Positions 16,927 to 30,591 of a DNA stretch of 64,000 bases are shown here, one piece after another (within the stretch, counting starts at the first letter, position 1; every line of letters starts with the position of its first letter). This DNA comes from Aurantimonas endophytica (GTDB lineage Bacteria; Pseudomonadota; Alphaproteobacteria; Rhizobiales; Rhizobiaceae), in contig NZ_JACIEM010000004.1 of the NCBI RefSeq assembly GCF_014196845.1, positions 248,001 through 312,000 of the forward strand, written 5' to 3'. A program made the translations under genes and the position numbers. The notes beneath the pieces were generated by a model that ran no database searches, was not told the DNA's origin, and worked only from the letters and a program-made list of their open reading frames with translations.

Positions 16927-18111
16927 ATGAACTGGGTGATCGAGAACGGGCTGGCGCTGGTCGGCAACGACTGGAGCGAGCACGGCCTGTGGATCGACGG
17001 CGGGCATGTCACCGACCGGAGGGCGGAGCGCCCCCGCCGGCTGGACGCGGCGGGCCTGCTAGTGCTGCCCGGCATCATCGACATTCACGGTGACGCCTTC
17101 GAGCGGCAGATCATGCCGCGGCCGGGCGTGCGCTTCGACGTCGGCCTGGCGCTGCGCGACACCGACCGCCAGCTGGTGGCGAACGGCATCACCACGACGT
17201 TTCATGGCGTGACGATTTCATGGGAGCCGGGCCTGCGCTCGCTCGAGGCGGCGCGCAGCTTCATCGCGTCGCTCTACGCGCTGCGCCCGCGTCTCAGCTG
17301 CGACACGCGGCTGCATCTGCGCTGGGAGACCTTCGCGCTGGACGCGGTGGCGGAAGTCACCGAGTGGCTGTCGCTCCAGCCGTCGCCGATCCTCGCCTTC
17401 AACGATCACACGACCGGCTCCGTGCTGAAGGGCACGATCGCTCGCAAGATCGGCCAGATGGCCGAGCGCTCCGGCCTTTCCCGCGAGGACTACATGGCGC
17501 TGCTCGACGCGGTCTGGGCGCGGCGGGACGACGTGCCCGGCGCCATCGCGGAACTGGCGGCGGCCGCAAGGGCAGGGGGCAACGTGCTGCTCGCCCACGA
17601 CGAATCGTCGCCGGAGGAGCGCGCGCGCTTTCGGGCGCTGGGTGCGCGCTCCTGCGAGTTTCCGCTGAACGTCGAAACGGCGGCGGCGGCCCGCGCGGCG
17701 GGCGAGGACGTCATCCTCGGCGCGCCCAACGTCGTGCGCGGCGGCAGCCACAACGGCGCCATGGATGCGCGCACCGCGATCGAAGCCGGCAATTGCTCGG
17801 TCCTGACCAGCGACTATCACTACCCGTCGCCGCTGCATGCGGCCTTCGCCCTGGCGGATGGTGACCTTGCCGCCTTGGCGCGCTATTGGCCTCTCGTTTC
17901 GACGAACGCGGCGCGGGCCGCCGGCCTGCCGGATCGCGGCAGCCTGACCAATGGCAAGCGGGCGGATCTCATCCTGGTGGACATGGCCGACAAGCACCAC
18001 CCGGAAATCGTCGCGACCATGGTCGCCGGGCGCATCGTCCACGCCCGGCGGGCACTCGGGGAATCGCCCGTCGCGGCGCCTGCGAGGGCCGTCGCGGAAC
18101 TGGCGGGATAG
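16927..18111 (+). CDS. phnM: Divergent PhnM-like amidohydrolase
   Basis: The 394-residue amidohydrolase shares PhnM landmarks: DIHGDAFERQIMPRPGV, LHLRWE, LLAHDESS, GAPNVVRGGSHNGA and LTSDYHYPSPLHAAF. It lacks the classical SLMDHAPGQRQF block, having FNDHTTGSVLKGTIARKIGQ instead, and uses HGD for HTD at the metal site. It is therefore a separate branch, perhaps acting on a related ribosyl phosphonate. It forms a unit with the GntR gene 4 bases downstream and faces away from the second transporter. Confidence 0.85.
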   Translation: MNWVIENGLALVGNDWSEHGLWIDGGHVTDRRAERPRRLDAAGLLVLPGIIDIHGDAFERQIMPRPGVRFDVGLALRDTDRQLVANGITTTFHGVTISWEPGLRSLEAARSFIASLYALRPRLSCDTRLHLRWETFALDAVAEVTEWLSLQPSPILAFNDHTTGSVLKGTIARKIGQMAERSGLSREDYMALLDAVWARRDDVPGAIAELAAAARAGGNVLLAHDESSPEERARFRALGARSCEFPLNVETAAAARAAGEDVILGAPNVVRGGSHNGAMDARTAIEAGNCSVLTSDYHYPSPLHAAFALADGDLAALARYWPLVSTNAARAAGLPDRGSLTNGKRADLILVDMADKHHPEIVATMVAGRIVHARRALGESPVAAPARAVAELAG

Positions 18112-18115
18112 GCCG

Positions 18116-18886
18116 ATGAGCAGCAACGTCTCCCGCAGGATTGCTGCCGACGCGCCGGACTTCGGCGAACTGGTGTTCCGGCCGCGCAGCGACGCGCCGA
18201 TCTGGCAGCAAATCCATGACCACGTGCTGGCGCTGATCGAGGACGGAAGGCTGCGCCCCGGCAGCCAACTGCCGGGCGAGGTGCACCTGGCGGAGATGTT
18301 CGGGGTCACGCGGATCACGCTGCGCCAAGCGCTGCTGCAACTGCAGCAGGAGGGGCACCTGACCTCGCGCAAGGGCGTCGGGGTCTTCGTGCGCAGCCCG
18401 CCATCGGCGCTGTCGGTGCGCGACGGCAGCCGCTTCTTCGACAGCCTGCGCGCCGACGGCAAGCTGGTCGAGACGCGGACGCTGCATCTGGAGGAGGAAA
18501 AGGCGGACGCGGCGGCGGCTGCCCAGCTGCATCTGCCGGTGGGCGCCCCGGTGATCCGTCTGCGCCGGGTGCGCGCCGCCGACGGGCAGCCGATCCACGC
18601 CAGCACCAAGATCCTGCCGGCGAAACTCCTGCCGGATTTCGCCGCCGTCTATGCGCGGCGGCAATCGGTAACCGACGTCTTCGTCGCGCACGGCATCGGC
18701 AAGTATCGCCGCATCGAGACCCGGATCAGCGGCGGCTTCGCGACCCCCGAGGAGGCGAGCCAGCTGGAGCTGACCCCCAGCACCCCGGTCTTCCGCACCA
18801 GCGCGGTCAACGGCGATGCGGCGGGCAACCGGATCGAATGGGGAACCGGCTGCTGGTTGCTCACCTCGGTCGACTTCGTCTTCTGA
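18116..18886 (+). CDS. GntR/HutC-family regulator of the second phn locus
   Basis: The 256-residue regulator has a winged helix (LPGEVHLAEMFGVTRITLRQALLQLQQEGHLTSRKGVGVFV) and a UTRA domain. Translation begins MSSNVSRRIAADAPDFGEL at ATG 18116, 4 bases after the phnM-like stop. Two identical CTGTATAGACAG boxes at the head of this unit are its likely targets, giving autoregulation as well as transporter control. Confidence 0.88.
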   Translation: MSSNVSRRIAADAPDFGELVFRPRSDAPIWQQIHDHVLALIEDGRLRPGSQLPGEVHLAEMFGVTRITLRQALLQLQQEGHLTSRKGVGVFVRSPPSALSVRDGSRFFDSLRADGKLVETRTLHLEEEKADAAAAAQLHLPVGAPVIRLRRVRAADGQPIHASTKILPAKLLPDFAAVYARRQSVTDVFVAHGIGKYRRIETRISGGFATPEEASQLELTPSTPVFRTSAVNGDAAGNRIEWGTGCWLLTSVDFVF

Positions 18887-18971
18887 CCTGCCTCGCTTGC
18901 GGCGACGGCAGTTCACGGAGTACGCAGCGGCCGGCACGGCGTCGCGGCCTGAGCCGCGACGAGAAGTCGGG

Positions 18972-19145
18972 TCAGAAGCGGTCGAAGCTCGCCGGGTCGA
19001 TGCCGAGCGCCTTCAGCGAACGCGGATCGGGACGGCGACCGGCCTCGACGGCGGCGGCGCAACGATTGGAATGCACCACGATGCTGGCGAAGCCGCGGAT
19101 ATGACCGGCGACCTTGCGGGTGAAGCTGCTTGCGGAACGAGACAT
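18972..19145 (-). CDS. Small basic protein, 57 residues
   Basis: ATG at 19145 is preceded by GAGGAGAG at 5-6 bases, a very strong ribosome binding site, and gives a 57-residue product starting MSRSASSFTRKVAGHIRG and ending LKALGIDPASFDRF. It is basic at the front and hydrophilic, with no membrane segment. An upstream ATG at 19172 has no such signal. I believe short proteins with this ending occur in other rhizobial genomes, but I cannot name a function. Confidence 0.65.
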   Translation of the reverse strand: MSRSASSFTRKVAGHIRGFASIVVHSNRCAAAVEAGRRPDPRSLKALGIDPASFDRF

Positions 19146-19382
19146 GGAACTCTCCTCGAGTGATGACCTCAATATCGCGATGCAGCATGGCTATCGGTAG
19201 AGACGAAAACAGGCAGCTTCCATGCGGTCGCGGAATAGCTCGCGCCCGTTCTTGACCCCCGTGCCCGCAAGGGCCTACCGCTAGGCATGAGCCGTGCGGG
19301 GGGATGACCAGCAGCGGCCGTGCCTGGCACGGCTCGATGCAGGGTTGCCGCCGCGCCGCTGGAACGGGACCCGGAGACCTTC

Positions 19383-20747
19383 ATGACCGTGCAGCCGAAT
19401 TCGATCGAGGCCCGCGATATCGCGTACCACCTCCACTCCTACACCAATGCCCGCCAGCACGAGGCGATCGGGCCGATCGTCATGGAGAAGGGCGAGGGGG
19501 TGTTCGTCACGGACACCGACGGTAACCGCTATATTGAGGCGATGGCCGGGCTCTGGTCGGTGGCGGTCGGCTTTGGCGAGAAGCGCCTCGTCGAGGCGGC
19601 GAGCCGGCAGATGGCGCAGCTCAACTACTACCACACCTTCACCCACAAATCGCACGGGCCGGCGATCGAGCTCGCCGAGCGGCTTGTCGCCATGGCGCCG
19701 GTGCCGATGTCGAAGGCCTATTTCACCAATTCCGGCTCCGAAGCCAACGACACGATGATCAAGCTGGTGCGCTATCGCTCCAACGCGCTTGGTCAGCCGC
19801 AGAAGAAGAAGATCATCAGCCGCATCCGGGGCTATCACGGCGTGACGCTGGCCTCCGCCAGCCTCACGGGCCTGCCCAACAACCACCGCGCCTTCGACCT
19901 GCCGATGGAAGGCATCTTCCACACGACCTGCCCGCATTACTGGCGCGAGGGCCGTGACGGCGAGAGCGAGGAGGCCTTCGCCACCCGCTGCGCCGAGGAT
20001 CTGGAAGCGCTGATCCAGGCCGAGGGCCCGGACACGATCGCCGCCTTCATCGGCGAACCGGTGATGGGCGCGGGCGGCGTCGTGGTGCCGCCGGCGACCT
20101 ACTGGGAGAAGATCCAGGCGGTGCTGAAGCGCCACGACATCCTGCTGGTCGCCGACGAGGTGATCTGCGGCTTCGGGCGCACCGGCGAGATGTTCGGCTG
20201 CCAGACCTACAATATCGAGCCCGACATCATGACGCTGTCGAAGGCGCTGTCCTCGTCATACCTGCCGATCTCGGCGCTGCTGATCAACGACCGCGTCTAC
20301 CAGCCGGTGGCCGACCAGTCGTCGGAGATCGGCACGTTCGGCCACGGCTACACCGCGTCCGGCCATCCGGTGGCAGCCGCCGTGGCGCTCGAAAATCTCG
20401 ACATCATCGAGGAGCGCGGCCTCGTCGGCCGGGCCCGCGAGATGGGCGAGCTGTTGCAGGCGGGGCTGAGGACCCTCGAAGACCATCCGCTGGTGGGCGA
20501 AGTGCGCGGCGTCGGCCTCATCGCGGCGGTCGAGCTGGTCACCGATAAGGCGGCCAAGACCGCGCTGGAGAAGCCCGGTGCGCTCGGCGCCCAGGCCTTC
20601 GCCATCCTGCAGAAGAACGGCGTCATCTCCCGGCCGATCGGCGACTCGCTCGCCTACTGCCCGCCGTTGATCATCGAGAAGGCGCATATCGACCTGATCG
20701 TCGAGACCACCCGCAAGAGCCTCGACGAATTGCACGCAACGCTCTGA
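19383..20747 (+). CDS. Class III (omega) aminotransferase
   Basis: The 454-residue PLP enzyme matches omega-amino acid:pyruvate transaminases. It has YIEAMAGLWSVAVGFGEKRLV, FTNSGSEANDT, RGYHGVTLASASLTG, VADEVICGFGRTG and the PLP lysine in TLSKALSSS. ATG at 19383 follows GGAGA and gives the family length. Possible donors include beta-alanine, taurine, polyamines or (S)-amines. It is not the class V enzyme PhnW, so closeness to phn genes does not prove a phosphonate role. It converges with tctA across 22 bases. Confidence 0.88.
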   Translation: MTVQPNSIEARDIAYHLHSYTNARQHEAIGPIVMEKGEGVFVTDTDGNRYIEAMAGLWSVAVGFGEKRLVEAASRQMAQLNYYHTFTHKSHGPAIELAERLVAMAPVPMSKAYFTNSGSEANDTMIKLVRYRSNALGQPQKKKIISRIRGYHGVTLASASLTGLPNNHRAFDLPMEGIFHTTCPHYWREGRDGESEEAFATRCAEDLEALIQAEGPDTIAAFIGEPVMGAGGVVVPPATYWEKIQAVLKRHDILLVADEVICGFGRTGEMFGCQTYNIEPDIMTLSKALSSSYLPISALLINDRVYQPVADQSSEIGTFGHGYTASGHPVAAAVALENLDIIEERGLVGRAREMGELLQAGLRTLEDHPLVGEVRGVGLIAAVELVTDKAAKTALEKPGALGAQAFAILQKNGVISRPIGDSLAYCPPLIIEKAHIDLIVETTRKSLDELHATL

Positions 20748-20769
20748 GACGAGAGCGCCGGCGGGGACC

Positions 20770-22287
20770 TCAGTCCTCGTCGGCGGCCATCTGGCTGAGC
20801 ACCTGGCCGCGGCCGCGGGCGCGCATGATCAGCGGCACGACCAGGGCGATCAGCGCCAGCGACAACAGGATGATGGTCAGCGGCGAACTGACCAGCACGG
20901 TCGGGTCGCCCTGACTGATCGCCAGCGCCCGACGCAGCTGCTGCTCGGCGAGCGGCCCGAGGATCAGCCCCACCACCACTGGCGCGATCGGATAGCCGAA
21001 GCGCCGCAGCATGTAGCCGAGCAGGCCGAAGCCGAGCAGCATGCCGAGCTCCACGGGCGAGGGATTGGCGCCGATCGTCCCCAGCGTCGCGAAGACCAGG
21101 ATACCGGCATAGAGCCACGGCCGCGGGATCGTCAGCAGCCGCACCCAGAGGCCGACCAGCGGCAGGTTCAGCACCAGCAGCATCAGATTGGCGACGAGCA
21201 GGCTGGCGATCAGGCCCCAGACCAGTTCCGGCCGCGTCGCGAAGAGCAGCGGCCCCGGCTGCAGGCCGAACTGCTGGAAGCCGGCGAGCATGATCGCCGC
21301 CGTCGCCGTGGTCGGCAGGCCGAGCGTCAGGAGCGGCACCAGCGTGCCGGCGGCCGAGGCGTTGTTGGCGGCTTCCGGTCCCGCGACGCCCTCGATGGCG
21401 CCGTGGCCGAACTCTTCCGGGTGCTTCGACAGCTGCTTTTCGGTGGCATAGGAGAGGAACGTGCCGATCTCGGCGCCGCCCGCCGGCATGGCGCCGATCG
21501 GAAAGCCGATCGCCGTGCCGCGCAGCCAGGGCTTCCACGAGCGCTGCCAGTCGGCCTTCGTCATCCACACCGAGCCGCGGATCGCCTCGACCTTCTCCTG
21601 CAGGCGCTGCGAGGAGGCGGCGACCGTCAGCGTCTCGCCGATGGCGAACAGCGCGACGGCCAGCGTCGTCACCTCGATGCCGTCATAGAGGTCGGGGACG
21701 CCGAAGCTCAGGCGCGCCTGGCCGGTCTGCAAATCGATGCCGACGAGGCCGAGCGCCAGGCCGATGCCGAGCGCGGTGAGGCCGCGCAGGGTGGAATCGC
21801 CGAAGGCGGCCGAGACCGTCACGAAGGCCAGCACCATCAGCGCGAAATATTCGGCCGGGCCGAATGACAGCGCGAAGCGCACGATCACCGGCGCGATGAG
21901 CGCAAGGCCCATCGTCGCGATCAGCCCGGCGACGAAGGAGCCGATGGCCGCCGTCGCCAGCGCCGGGCCACCCCTGCCGGCGCGGGCCATCTTGTTGCCC
22001 TCCAGCGCGGTGACGATCGAGGCGCTCTCGCCGGGCGTGTTGAGGAGGATCGAGGTGGTCGAGCCGCCATACATGCCGCCGTAATAGATGCCGGCGAACA
22101 TGATCAGCGAGCCGGCCGGATCGAGCTGGTAGGTCACCGGCAGGAGCAGCGCGACGGTCAGCGCCGGCCCGATCCCGGGCAGGACGCCCACCGCGGTGCC
22201 GAGCGTCACGCCGATCAGCGCGTACATCAGATTGGTGGGCTCGAGGGCGGTGAAGATGCCCTGGCCGAGAAGCACGAACGTGTCCAT
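20770..22287 (-). CDS. tctA: Tripartite tricarboxylate transporter large permease TctA
   Basis: The 505-residue membrane protein has about a dozen hydrophobic segments. Family marks include [52 protein letters not shown], and [27 protein letters not shown]. It transports di- or tricarboxylates by ion coupling with TctB and the binding protein TctC. It is the last of three genes, 18 bases after tctB. No TctDE sensor pair is adjacent. Confidence 0.94.
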   Translation of the reverse strand: MDTFVLLGQGIFTALEPTNLMYALIGVTLGTAVGVLPGIGPALTVALLLPVTYQLDPAGSLIMFAGIYYGGMYGGSTTSILLNTPGESASIVTALEGNKMARAGRGGPALATAAIGSFVAGLIATMGLALIAPVIVRFALSFGPAEYFALMVLAFVTVSAAFGDSTLRGLTALGIGLALGLVGIDLQTGQARLSFGVPDLYDGIEVTTLAVALFAIGETLTVAASSQRLQEKVEAIRGSVWMTKADWQRSWKPWLRGTAIGFPIGAMPAGGAEIGTFLSYATEKQLSKHPEEFGHGAIEGVAGPEAANNASAAGTLVPLLTLGLPTTATAAIMLAGFQQFGLQPGPLLFATRPELVWGLIASLLVANLMLLVLNLPLVGLWVRLLTIPRPWLYAGILVFATLGTIGANPSPVELGMLLGFGLLGYMLRRFGYPIAPVVVGLILGPLAEQQLRRALAISQGDPTVLVSSPLTIILLSLALIALVVPLIMRARGRGQVLSQMAADED

Positions 22288-22305
22288 GGCGATTCCTGCC
22301 GGCCC

Positions 22306-22794
22306 TCAGCCGAAAAGTCGCTCCAGCACGCCTGCCGGCAGCGAGAGCTTGAGAAGCTTGGTGAACAGCAGCCAGAGCGAGAGCGACAGGAGGATGCCGA
22401 TCGGGATGGTCTTCCAGAGCGGGCCCCGCCCGAAGGCCTTGGCGGTGGCGGCGAACAGCAGGCCTGTCGCGATCGAAAAACCCGCGACGTTCAGCAGCAG
22501 CAATTGCGCGGTCAGTCCGCCGACGATCCAGACGATCGGCCCGATCGCGTCATGCTCGCGCTCGGGAAAACCGCCCTTGAGCGCGCTGGCGATCGTCCAG
22601 ATCGACAGGACGCCGAGAAAGGCCGCGATGGCATAGGGAAACGCCTTCGGGCCGATCTGCGTATAGGCGCCGCCGGTGACCAGCAGCGTGTTCCAGAAGA
22701 TCACCCCGGCGAGCGCCAGCAGCGCGACGCCGATGGCGACCGCCGCCCAGTCGGGGCGGCGGCTGGTCCCGGAGGACGGGACGTTCTCGCTCAT
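22306..22794 (-). CDS. tctB: Tripartite tricarboxylate transporter small permease TctB
   Basis: The 162-residue protein has four hydrophobic segments (for example WAAVAIGVALLALAGVIFWN and the Gly-Leu-rich final pair), the TctB layout. ATG at 22794 overlaps the tctC stop (ATGA), fixing the start. It forms the membrane complex with TctA. Confidence 0.9.
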   Translation of the reverse strand: MSENVPSSGTSRRPDWAAVAIGVALLALAGVIFWNTLLVTGGAYTQIGPKAFPYAIAAFLGVLSIWTIASALKGGFPEREHDAIGPIVWIVGGLTAQLLLLNVAGFSIATGLLFAATAKAFGRGPLWKTIPIGILLSLSLWLLFTKLLKLSLPAGVLERLFG

Positions 22795-23747
22795 TCCTGG
22801 ACGAGGCCGATGGTCTTGAGGATGGCGCGCGTCGTCTCGACGTCTTCGGCCAGCTGCGCGGTGAAGGCGTCGCCGGAGAGATACGTGTCCTCCCAGCCGT
22901 TGCGCTCCAGCGCTTCCTGCCACTGTTCCGACTTCACCATCTTCTCGATGTCGGCGGTGATCTGCGCCTTCTGCTCGTCGGTGATGCCCGGCGCGGCCGC
23001 GACCATGCGCCAGTTCTGGATCACCACGTCGAGGCCCGAGCTCTTCAGCGTCGGGGCGTCGATGCCCTCGATCGGCTCCTCGCTGGTCATCGCCAGGAGG
23101 CGCAGCGTGCCGGAAGCGATCTGCGACTCGAACTCGCCATAGCCGGAGATGCCGGCCGCGACCTGCTGGCCGAGAATCGCCGCCAGCGCCTCGCCGCCAC
23201 CGGAGAAGGCGATGTAGTTCACCTGCTTCGGGTCGACGCCGGCGGCTTCCGCCAGGAGGCCCGCGGCGATGTGGTCGGTGCCGCCGGCCGAACCGCCGGC
23301 GATCGCCACGGCACCGGGATCGGCCTTCATCGCAGCGACGAGATCGTCGATCGTCTGGAACGGCGAGGCCGCCGGCACGACGATCGCCTCGTACTCGCCG
23401 GTGAGCCGGGCGATCGGGGTGACGTCGTCGAGCGAATAGGGCGCGTTGTTGGTCAGGATCGCGCCGACCATGACATAGCCGCCGACGATCAGCGCGCTCG
23501 GATCGCCGCTGCTCTGCGAGATGAACTGCGCGAGGCCGATCGTGCCGCCGGCGCCGGGAACGTTGACGACCTGCACGTTGCCGGCGACGCCGGCCTCCTG
23601 CATCGCGGTCTGCATGGTGCGGGCGGTCTGGTCCCAGCCGCCGCCGGGGGCGGCCGGCGCGATGATCGTGTAGCTTTCGGTCTGGGCGAGAGCGCCCGTC
23701 GCGGTGATGCCGGCAATCAGCGCGGCACCGAGCAAGCGTTTCAGCAT
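22791..23747 (-). CDS. tctC: Tripartite tricarboxylate transporter binding protein TctC
   Basis: The 318-residue periplasmic protein has a signal sequence ([21 protein letters not shown]) and the Bug/TctC fold ([47 protein letters not shown]). ATG at 23747 is chosen because GGGAGG precedes it at the right distance; the frame stays open upstream by chance. It leads the tctCBA operon. Confidence 0.93.
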   Translation of the reverse strand: MLKRLLGAALIAGITATGALAQTESYTIIAPAAPGGGWDQTARTMQTAMQEAGVAGNVQVVNVPGAGGTIGLAQFISQSSGDPSALIVGGYVMVGAILTNNAPYSLDDVTPIARLTGEYEAIVVPAASPFQTIDDLVAAMKADPGAVAIAGGSAGGTDHIAAGLLAEAAGVDPKQVNYIAFSGGGEALAAILGQQVAAGISGYGEFESQIASGTLRLLAMTSEEPIEGIDAPTLKSSGLDVVIQNWRMVAAAPGITDEQKAQITADIEKMVKSEQWQEALERNGWEDTYLSGDAFTAQLAEDVETTRAILKTIGLVQE

Positions 23748-24190
23748 GGTCTTTCCTCCCAAGGTGGTCCGCCCGGCTCGGCCTGCCGGGTCGCCCCGCG
23801 CCCGCGTCCCAACGCGTTCGGCGAGGCAGCTCCTGACGACAGGCACCGACGGATCCTGCACAGGATGCCTAGCGCCAGATTTGGGAAACTTGCAAGCGCC
23901 TGGATGGGCGAGGCGCGCTTGCCCCGGCGTTTTGCCTCGCAAGGTCGTGGGCAGGGGCAGGCGTGAAGGCGACGCTGTGAGGTTAGCCAGGGCAGGCGAG
24001 ATGAAGGCGTGCGCTTGTCTCCCGCGTCGGACGGGTTGAAACGGAACTGCTCATTCTTTTTCAGATTGGTGGCCTAGACAGCAACGGCGGCGTTCGACCC
24101 TTCCAGGTCATCCTGAACGAAGGATTCCAACGAAGGCGGTCATCAACGGTATGAAACTGTCACATATTGTTGCCATTCCCGATCCGCCAA
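23748..24190. other. Intergenic stretch before tctC and after the HxlR gene
   Basis: These 443 bases lie upstream of tctC and past the end of the HxlR regulator. The part next to tctC should hold its promoter. The rest is less GC-rich than its surroundings near 24040-24190. I see no convincing gene, RNA or strong hairpin. Confidence 0.4.
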
Positions 24191-24610
24191 TTACCGGCAC
24201 TCCTGCCCTTTGTCGTAAACGCGGCGGTTCCGCTCGACGACCGGCATGTTGCTCCGGACCCAGCGATTCACGCCTTGCAGCGCCTGGAGGATCCCCACAC
24301 CTAGCCCGGTTAACTCGTATTCGACCCTCGGCGGAACTTCTGGATAATAGTGGCGTGCCACCAATCCGTCTCGCTCGAGGTTGCGGAGAGTGAGCGTCAG
24401 CATGCGCTGCGTGATGCCCTCGGTCTCCCTTTGAAGGGCCGAGAAGCGGAGACGTCGCTCATCGGCCAGCGACAGGCGCCACAAGACCTGTACGGTCCAC
24501 TTATCCCCGAGGCGTTCGCATATGCCGTTTGACGGAAGGGGGCGGAAGGACTCGTCGAGGTTCGTCTCGTCGGTCCCGCGATCCCCGGAAACGTCTGCCG
24601 AAGGTATCAT
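24191..24610 (-). CDS. HxlR-family transcriptional regulator
   Basis: The 139-residue winged-helix protein has the HxlR signature NGICERLGDKWTVQVLWRLSLADERRLRFSALQRETEGITQRMLTLTLRNLERDGL in segments, including the N-terminal Cys often used for redox or electrophile sensing. ATG at 24610 follows GAGG; a start at 24658 is possible but would leave little room for a promoter. It faces away from the NmrA-type gene, the common arrangement for such regulator/oxidoreductase pairs. Confidence 0.88.
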   Translation of the reverse strand: MIPSADVSGDRGTDETNLDESFRPLPSNGICERLGDKWTVQVLWRLSLADERRLRFSALQRETEGITQRMLTLTLRNLERDGLVARHYYPEVPPRVEYELTGLGVGILQALQGVNRWVRSNMPVVERNRRVYDKGQECR

Positions 24611-24698
24611 CCGTGTGCCTCGCGCTGACAAAAGTGCCGTCTTCCCTCGGTTTTCCATCTCTATACAAGGATGACCTTTGCCAACAAGGGTTCTGGCC

Positions 24699-25571
24699 AT
24701 GCGATGCAAGACCGTATTGGTATTGGGCGCAACCGGGCGCCAGGGTGGATCTGTCGCGCGGACTCTGCTGAATCGGGGATGGGGTGTCCGCGCCTTCGTG
24801 AGGGACCCGTCGACGCCAGCCGCCGCCGAACTTGGCGCGGCCGGTGCTCGCCTCGCATCCGGCACGTTCGATGACACGGCGTCCTTGCGTGCCGCCATGG
24901 ATGAAGTCCATGGCGTCTTCAGCGCGCTGCCGGCCACATTGTCCGCAGAGGACGAGGTTCGTCACGGAACCGCCATCGTAGACCTGGCGGCAGACGAAGG
25001 TATCGCGCATTTCGTCTACTCGTCCGGTGCCAGCGCCGGGACGGTGCCCACGGGCATTGCGCGGTTCGACGCCAAGCCGAGGATCGAGGCCCATGTTCAC
25101 CGCCTCCTGCCCGAGGCGACGATCCTCCGTCCGTCGATTTTCATGGACATGCTCTTGCGGCCGGGTACGGGCCTCGACAAAGGGCGCTACACATCGCTCG
25201 TCGAACTCGACGGTGCCATGCAGGTCGTCTCCGTGGCAGATATCGGCCGATTCGTCGCCGCCGTCTTCGACGACAGGGACCGTTTTGCCGGACAGGTTGT
25301 GCCGCTGGCCAGCGATCGGCTGACGGGCCTCGATCTCGCCGCAGCGCTCACGCAGGCGAGCGGACGACCCATCCGCTATGCGCGCCTGCCCGACGCCGTT
25401 CTGTCCGCCAATCCCGATCTGGCCCACATGGCGGAAAGCCTGAAATGCGGCCCGCTCTCGCAGCCCATCGACCTGGATCTGATGCGGGCCATCAACCCGG
25501 ACCTCACGAGCTTTCGCGCCTGGCTGGCGACGCAGGGACGGCCTCTCCTCGACGAAGCGTTGAAAGGGTAA
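24699..25571 (+). CDS. NmrA-family NAD(P)-binding protein
   Basis: The 290-residue product is an atypical short-chain dehydrogenase of the NmrA/HSCARG group. The dinucleotide motif GATGRQGGSVARTLL starts at residue 10, followed by the Arg/Asp segments FVRDPST and TFDDTASLRAAM. The active-site Tyr region is HFVYSSGAS without the usual YxxxK. ATG 24699 has AAGGG 9 bases before it; a TTG at 24678 would add seven residues. It is probably controlled by the divergent HxlR protein. Confidence 0.88.
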   Translation: MRCKTVLVLGATGRQGGSVARTLLNRGWGVRAFVRDPSTPAAAELGAAGARLASGTFDDTASLRAAMDEVHGVFSALPATLSAEDEVRHGTAIVDLAADEGIAHFVYSSGASAGTVPTGIARFDAKPRIEAHVHRLLPEATILRPSIFMDMLLRPGTGLDKGRYTSLVELDGAMQVVSVADIGRFVAAVFDDRDRFAGQVVPLASDRLTGLDLAAALTQASGRPIRYARLPDAVLSANPDLAHMAESLKCGPLSQPIDLDLMRAINPDLTSFRAWLATQGRPLLDEALKG

Positions 25572-25948
25572 CTGCGGTCAGGAGGACCAGACCCAATCGA
25601 TCAGACTTCGCAAGAAGCGATCACGACGTGAGGGAAGCCGCTCGCCACTGTGCGAACCACAGCTGAGGCGTTCGGCGCGATTGTCGTTCCAGTTGCCATC
25701 AGCAGCGATGAACGGCAGCTATCCAGCCGCCAAATCGAAAAAGCTGCCGGACCGCTTCCCACCCAATCGAGATGTCGGGAGGCAGGGAAGTGGACATCTG
25801 AAAGCGGTCCGGCAGGTTTTGCCACCAAACACACCATTAAAGCCGGGTAGAGTTCTCGAAAGCGGACGTTGCAACATTCGGGACTGGTCCAATCCATGCG
25901 CGATGTGGGTCAGGCCACGCGTCGGTTTGCCGTGCTTAGCCTGCCGCA
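25572..25948. other. Intergenic stretch between the NmrA and Uma2 genes
   Basis: The 377 bases separate two convergent genes. Base composition is lower in GC than the neighbours. A minus-strand frame (25601-25897) encodes Cys- and Trp-containing sequence with no ribosome binding site and looks like decayed DNA. I see no intact gene or clear RNA. Confidence 0.35.
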
Positions 25949-26566
25949 TCACCCCACGAACCGCTCGAACGCCGCCAGCCGTACCATAAAGCCCGGCACC
26001 TCCAGCGGCTCCAGCGCCTCCCCCGCCTCGACATCGCTGACGACGCGATACCCCTCCGCACCCGGCTCCCGAAACACCCGGGTCTCCAGTCGCCGCCCAT
26101 CGATCACCCACAACTCCCGAATACCGAACGCAGCGTAGATTTCGGCCTTGCGGCCACGATCGTAGGAAAGGCTCGACAGGCCGATTTCGATCGCCAGCAG
26201 GCACGTGGCGCCGTCGAGGCGCTCCAGCCCCGCGGCGCGTTCGAAGACCACGAAGTCGGGTTCGAGAAACGTGTCGTCGGCCAGCCGGAAGGTCGTCTCG
26301 GGGTTGGTGGCGAATTGAGCCGGGAGGTTGCGGACCAGCTGTTCGTTCAGCCACATCTTGATCCGCTCGTGCGTCATGCCTTTCGGTGACATCGGGACGA
26401 TCTCCCCGCCGATCAGTTCGAACCGTTCTTCCTCGGGAATGACGCCGGTCTCGACGAAGGCCTCGATCTCGGCGACGGTGAACCGGCGGCGCGGCAGGCC
26501 CTCCGCGGCGCGCGTCGTGTTGAGCGGCACGGCGGTGTCGTCGTCGAGCGGGACGAGTTTGGACAT
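25949..26566 (-). CDS. Uma2-family endonuclease-fold protein (DUF820)
   Basis: The 205-residue product has the PD-(D/E)XK-like Uma2 core: RFELIGGEIVPMSP, TFLEPDFVVFE, then AIEIGLSSLSYDRGRKAEIYAAFGIRELWVID. The Asp of EPD, the Glu of AIE and the Lys of GRK are the likely catalytic set. Its biological role is unknown; the family is common in cyanobacteria and scattered elsewhere. ATG at 26566 is used; the frame continues open opposite metH only by base-composition bias. It faces away from metH. Confidence 0.85.
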   Translation of the reverse strand: MSKLVPLDDDTAVPLNTTRAAEGLPRRRFTVAEIEAFVETGVIPEEERFELIGGEIVPMSPKGMTHERIKMWLNEQLVRNLPAQFATNPETTFRLADDTFLEPDFVVFERAAGLERLDGATCLLAIEIGLSSLSYDRGRKAEIYAAFGIRELWVIDGRRLETRVFREPGAEGYRVVSDVEAGEALEPLEVPGFMVRLAAFERFVG

Positions 26567-26671
26567 TGCGCGACCCTTCGCGGTGGCGATGGCGTAGTAA
26601 TCCGTGGAACCGAGGCCCAATTCAAGCCGGAACGTCGGCGCGGTCGGGCAGTGCTCGAGCTGCGTTTGTTG

Positions 26672-26691
26672 ACATAAGCATATCTTTATGT
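26672..26691. promoter_or_regulatory. Palindrome before metH, probable methionine-cycle operator
   Basis: ACATAAGCATATCTTTATGT is a 20-base inverted repeat with 8 of 10 arm matches, in an AT-rich island in otherwise GC-rich DNA, 35 bases before the metH start. Similar sites before metH/ahcY in proteobacteria are bound by the ArsR-type regulator SahR. That match is from memory, so the regulator is inferred. Confidence 0.5.
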
Positions 26692-26725
26692 GATTTCCTG
26701 CCGTGAACAAGGAAGGCACGTCCCC

Positions 26726-30523
<3,798 letters not shown>

Positions 30524-30591
30524 GCGAGGGGCTCACGCCCCGGCGTCCGGCTCCCTATATGCGGCCGGACGCCAACAGATCCCGAGCATCG

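Noticed and set aside
19383-20747. 2-aminoethylphosphonate transaminase (PhnW) near the phn loci
   Set aside because: The protein is a class III omega-transaminase with a SKALSSS lysine site, whereas PhnW is a class V enzyme. Proximity alone is not enough.
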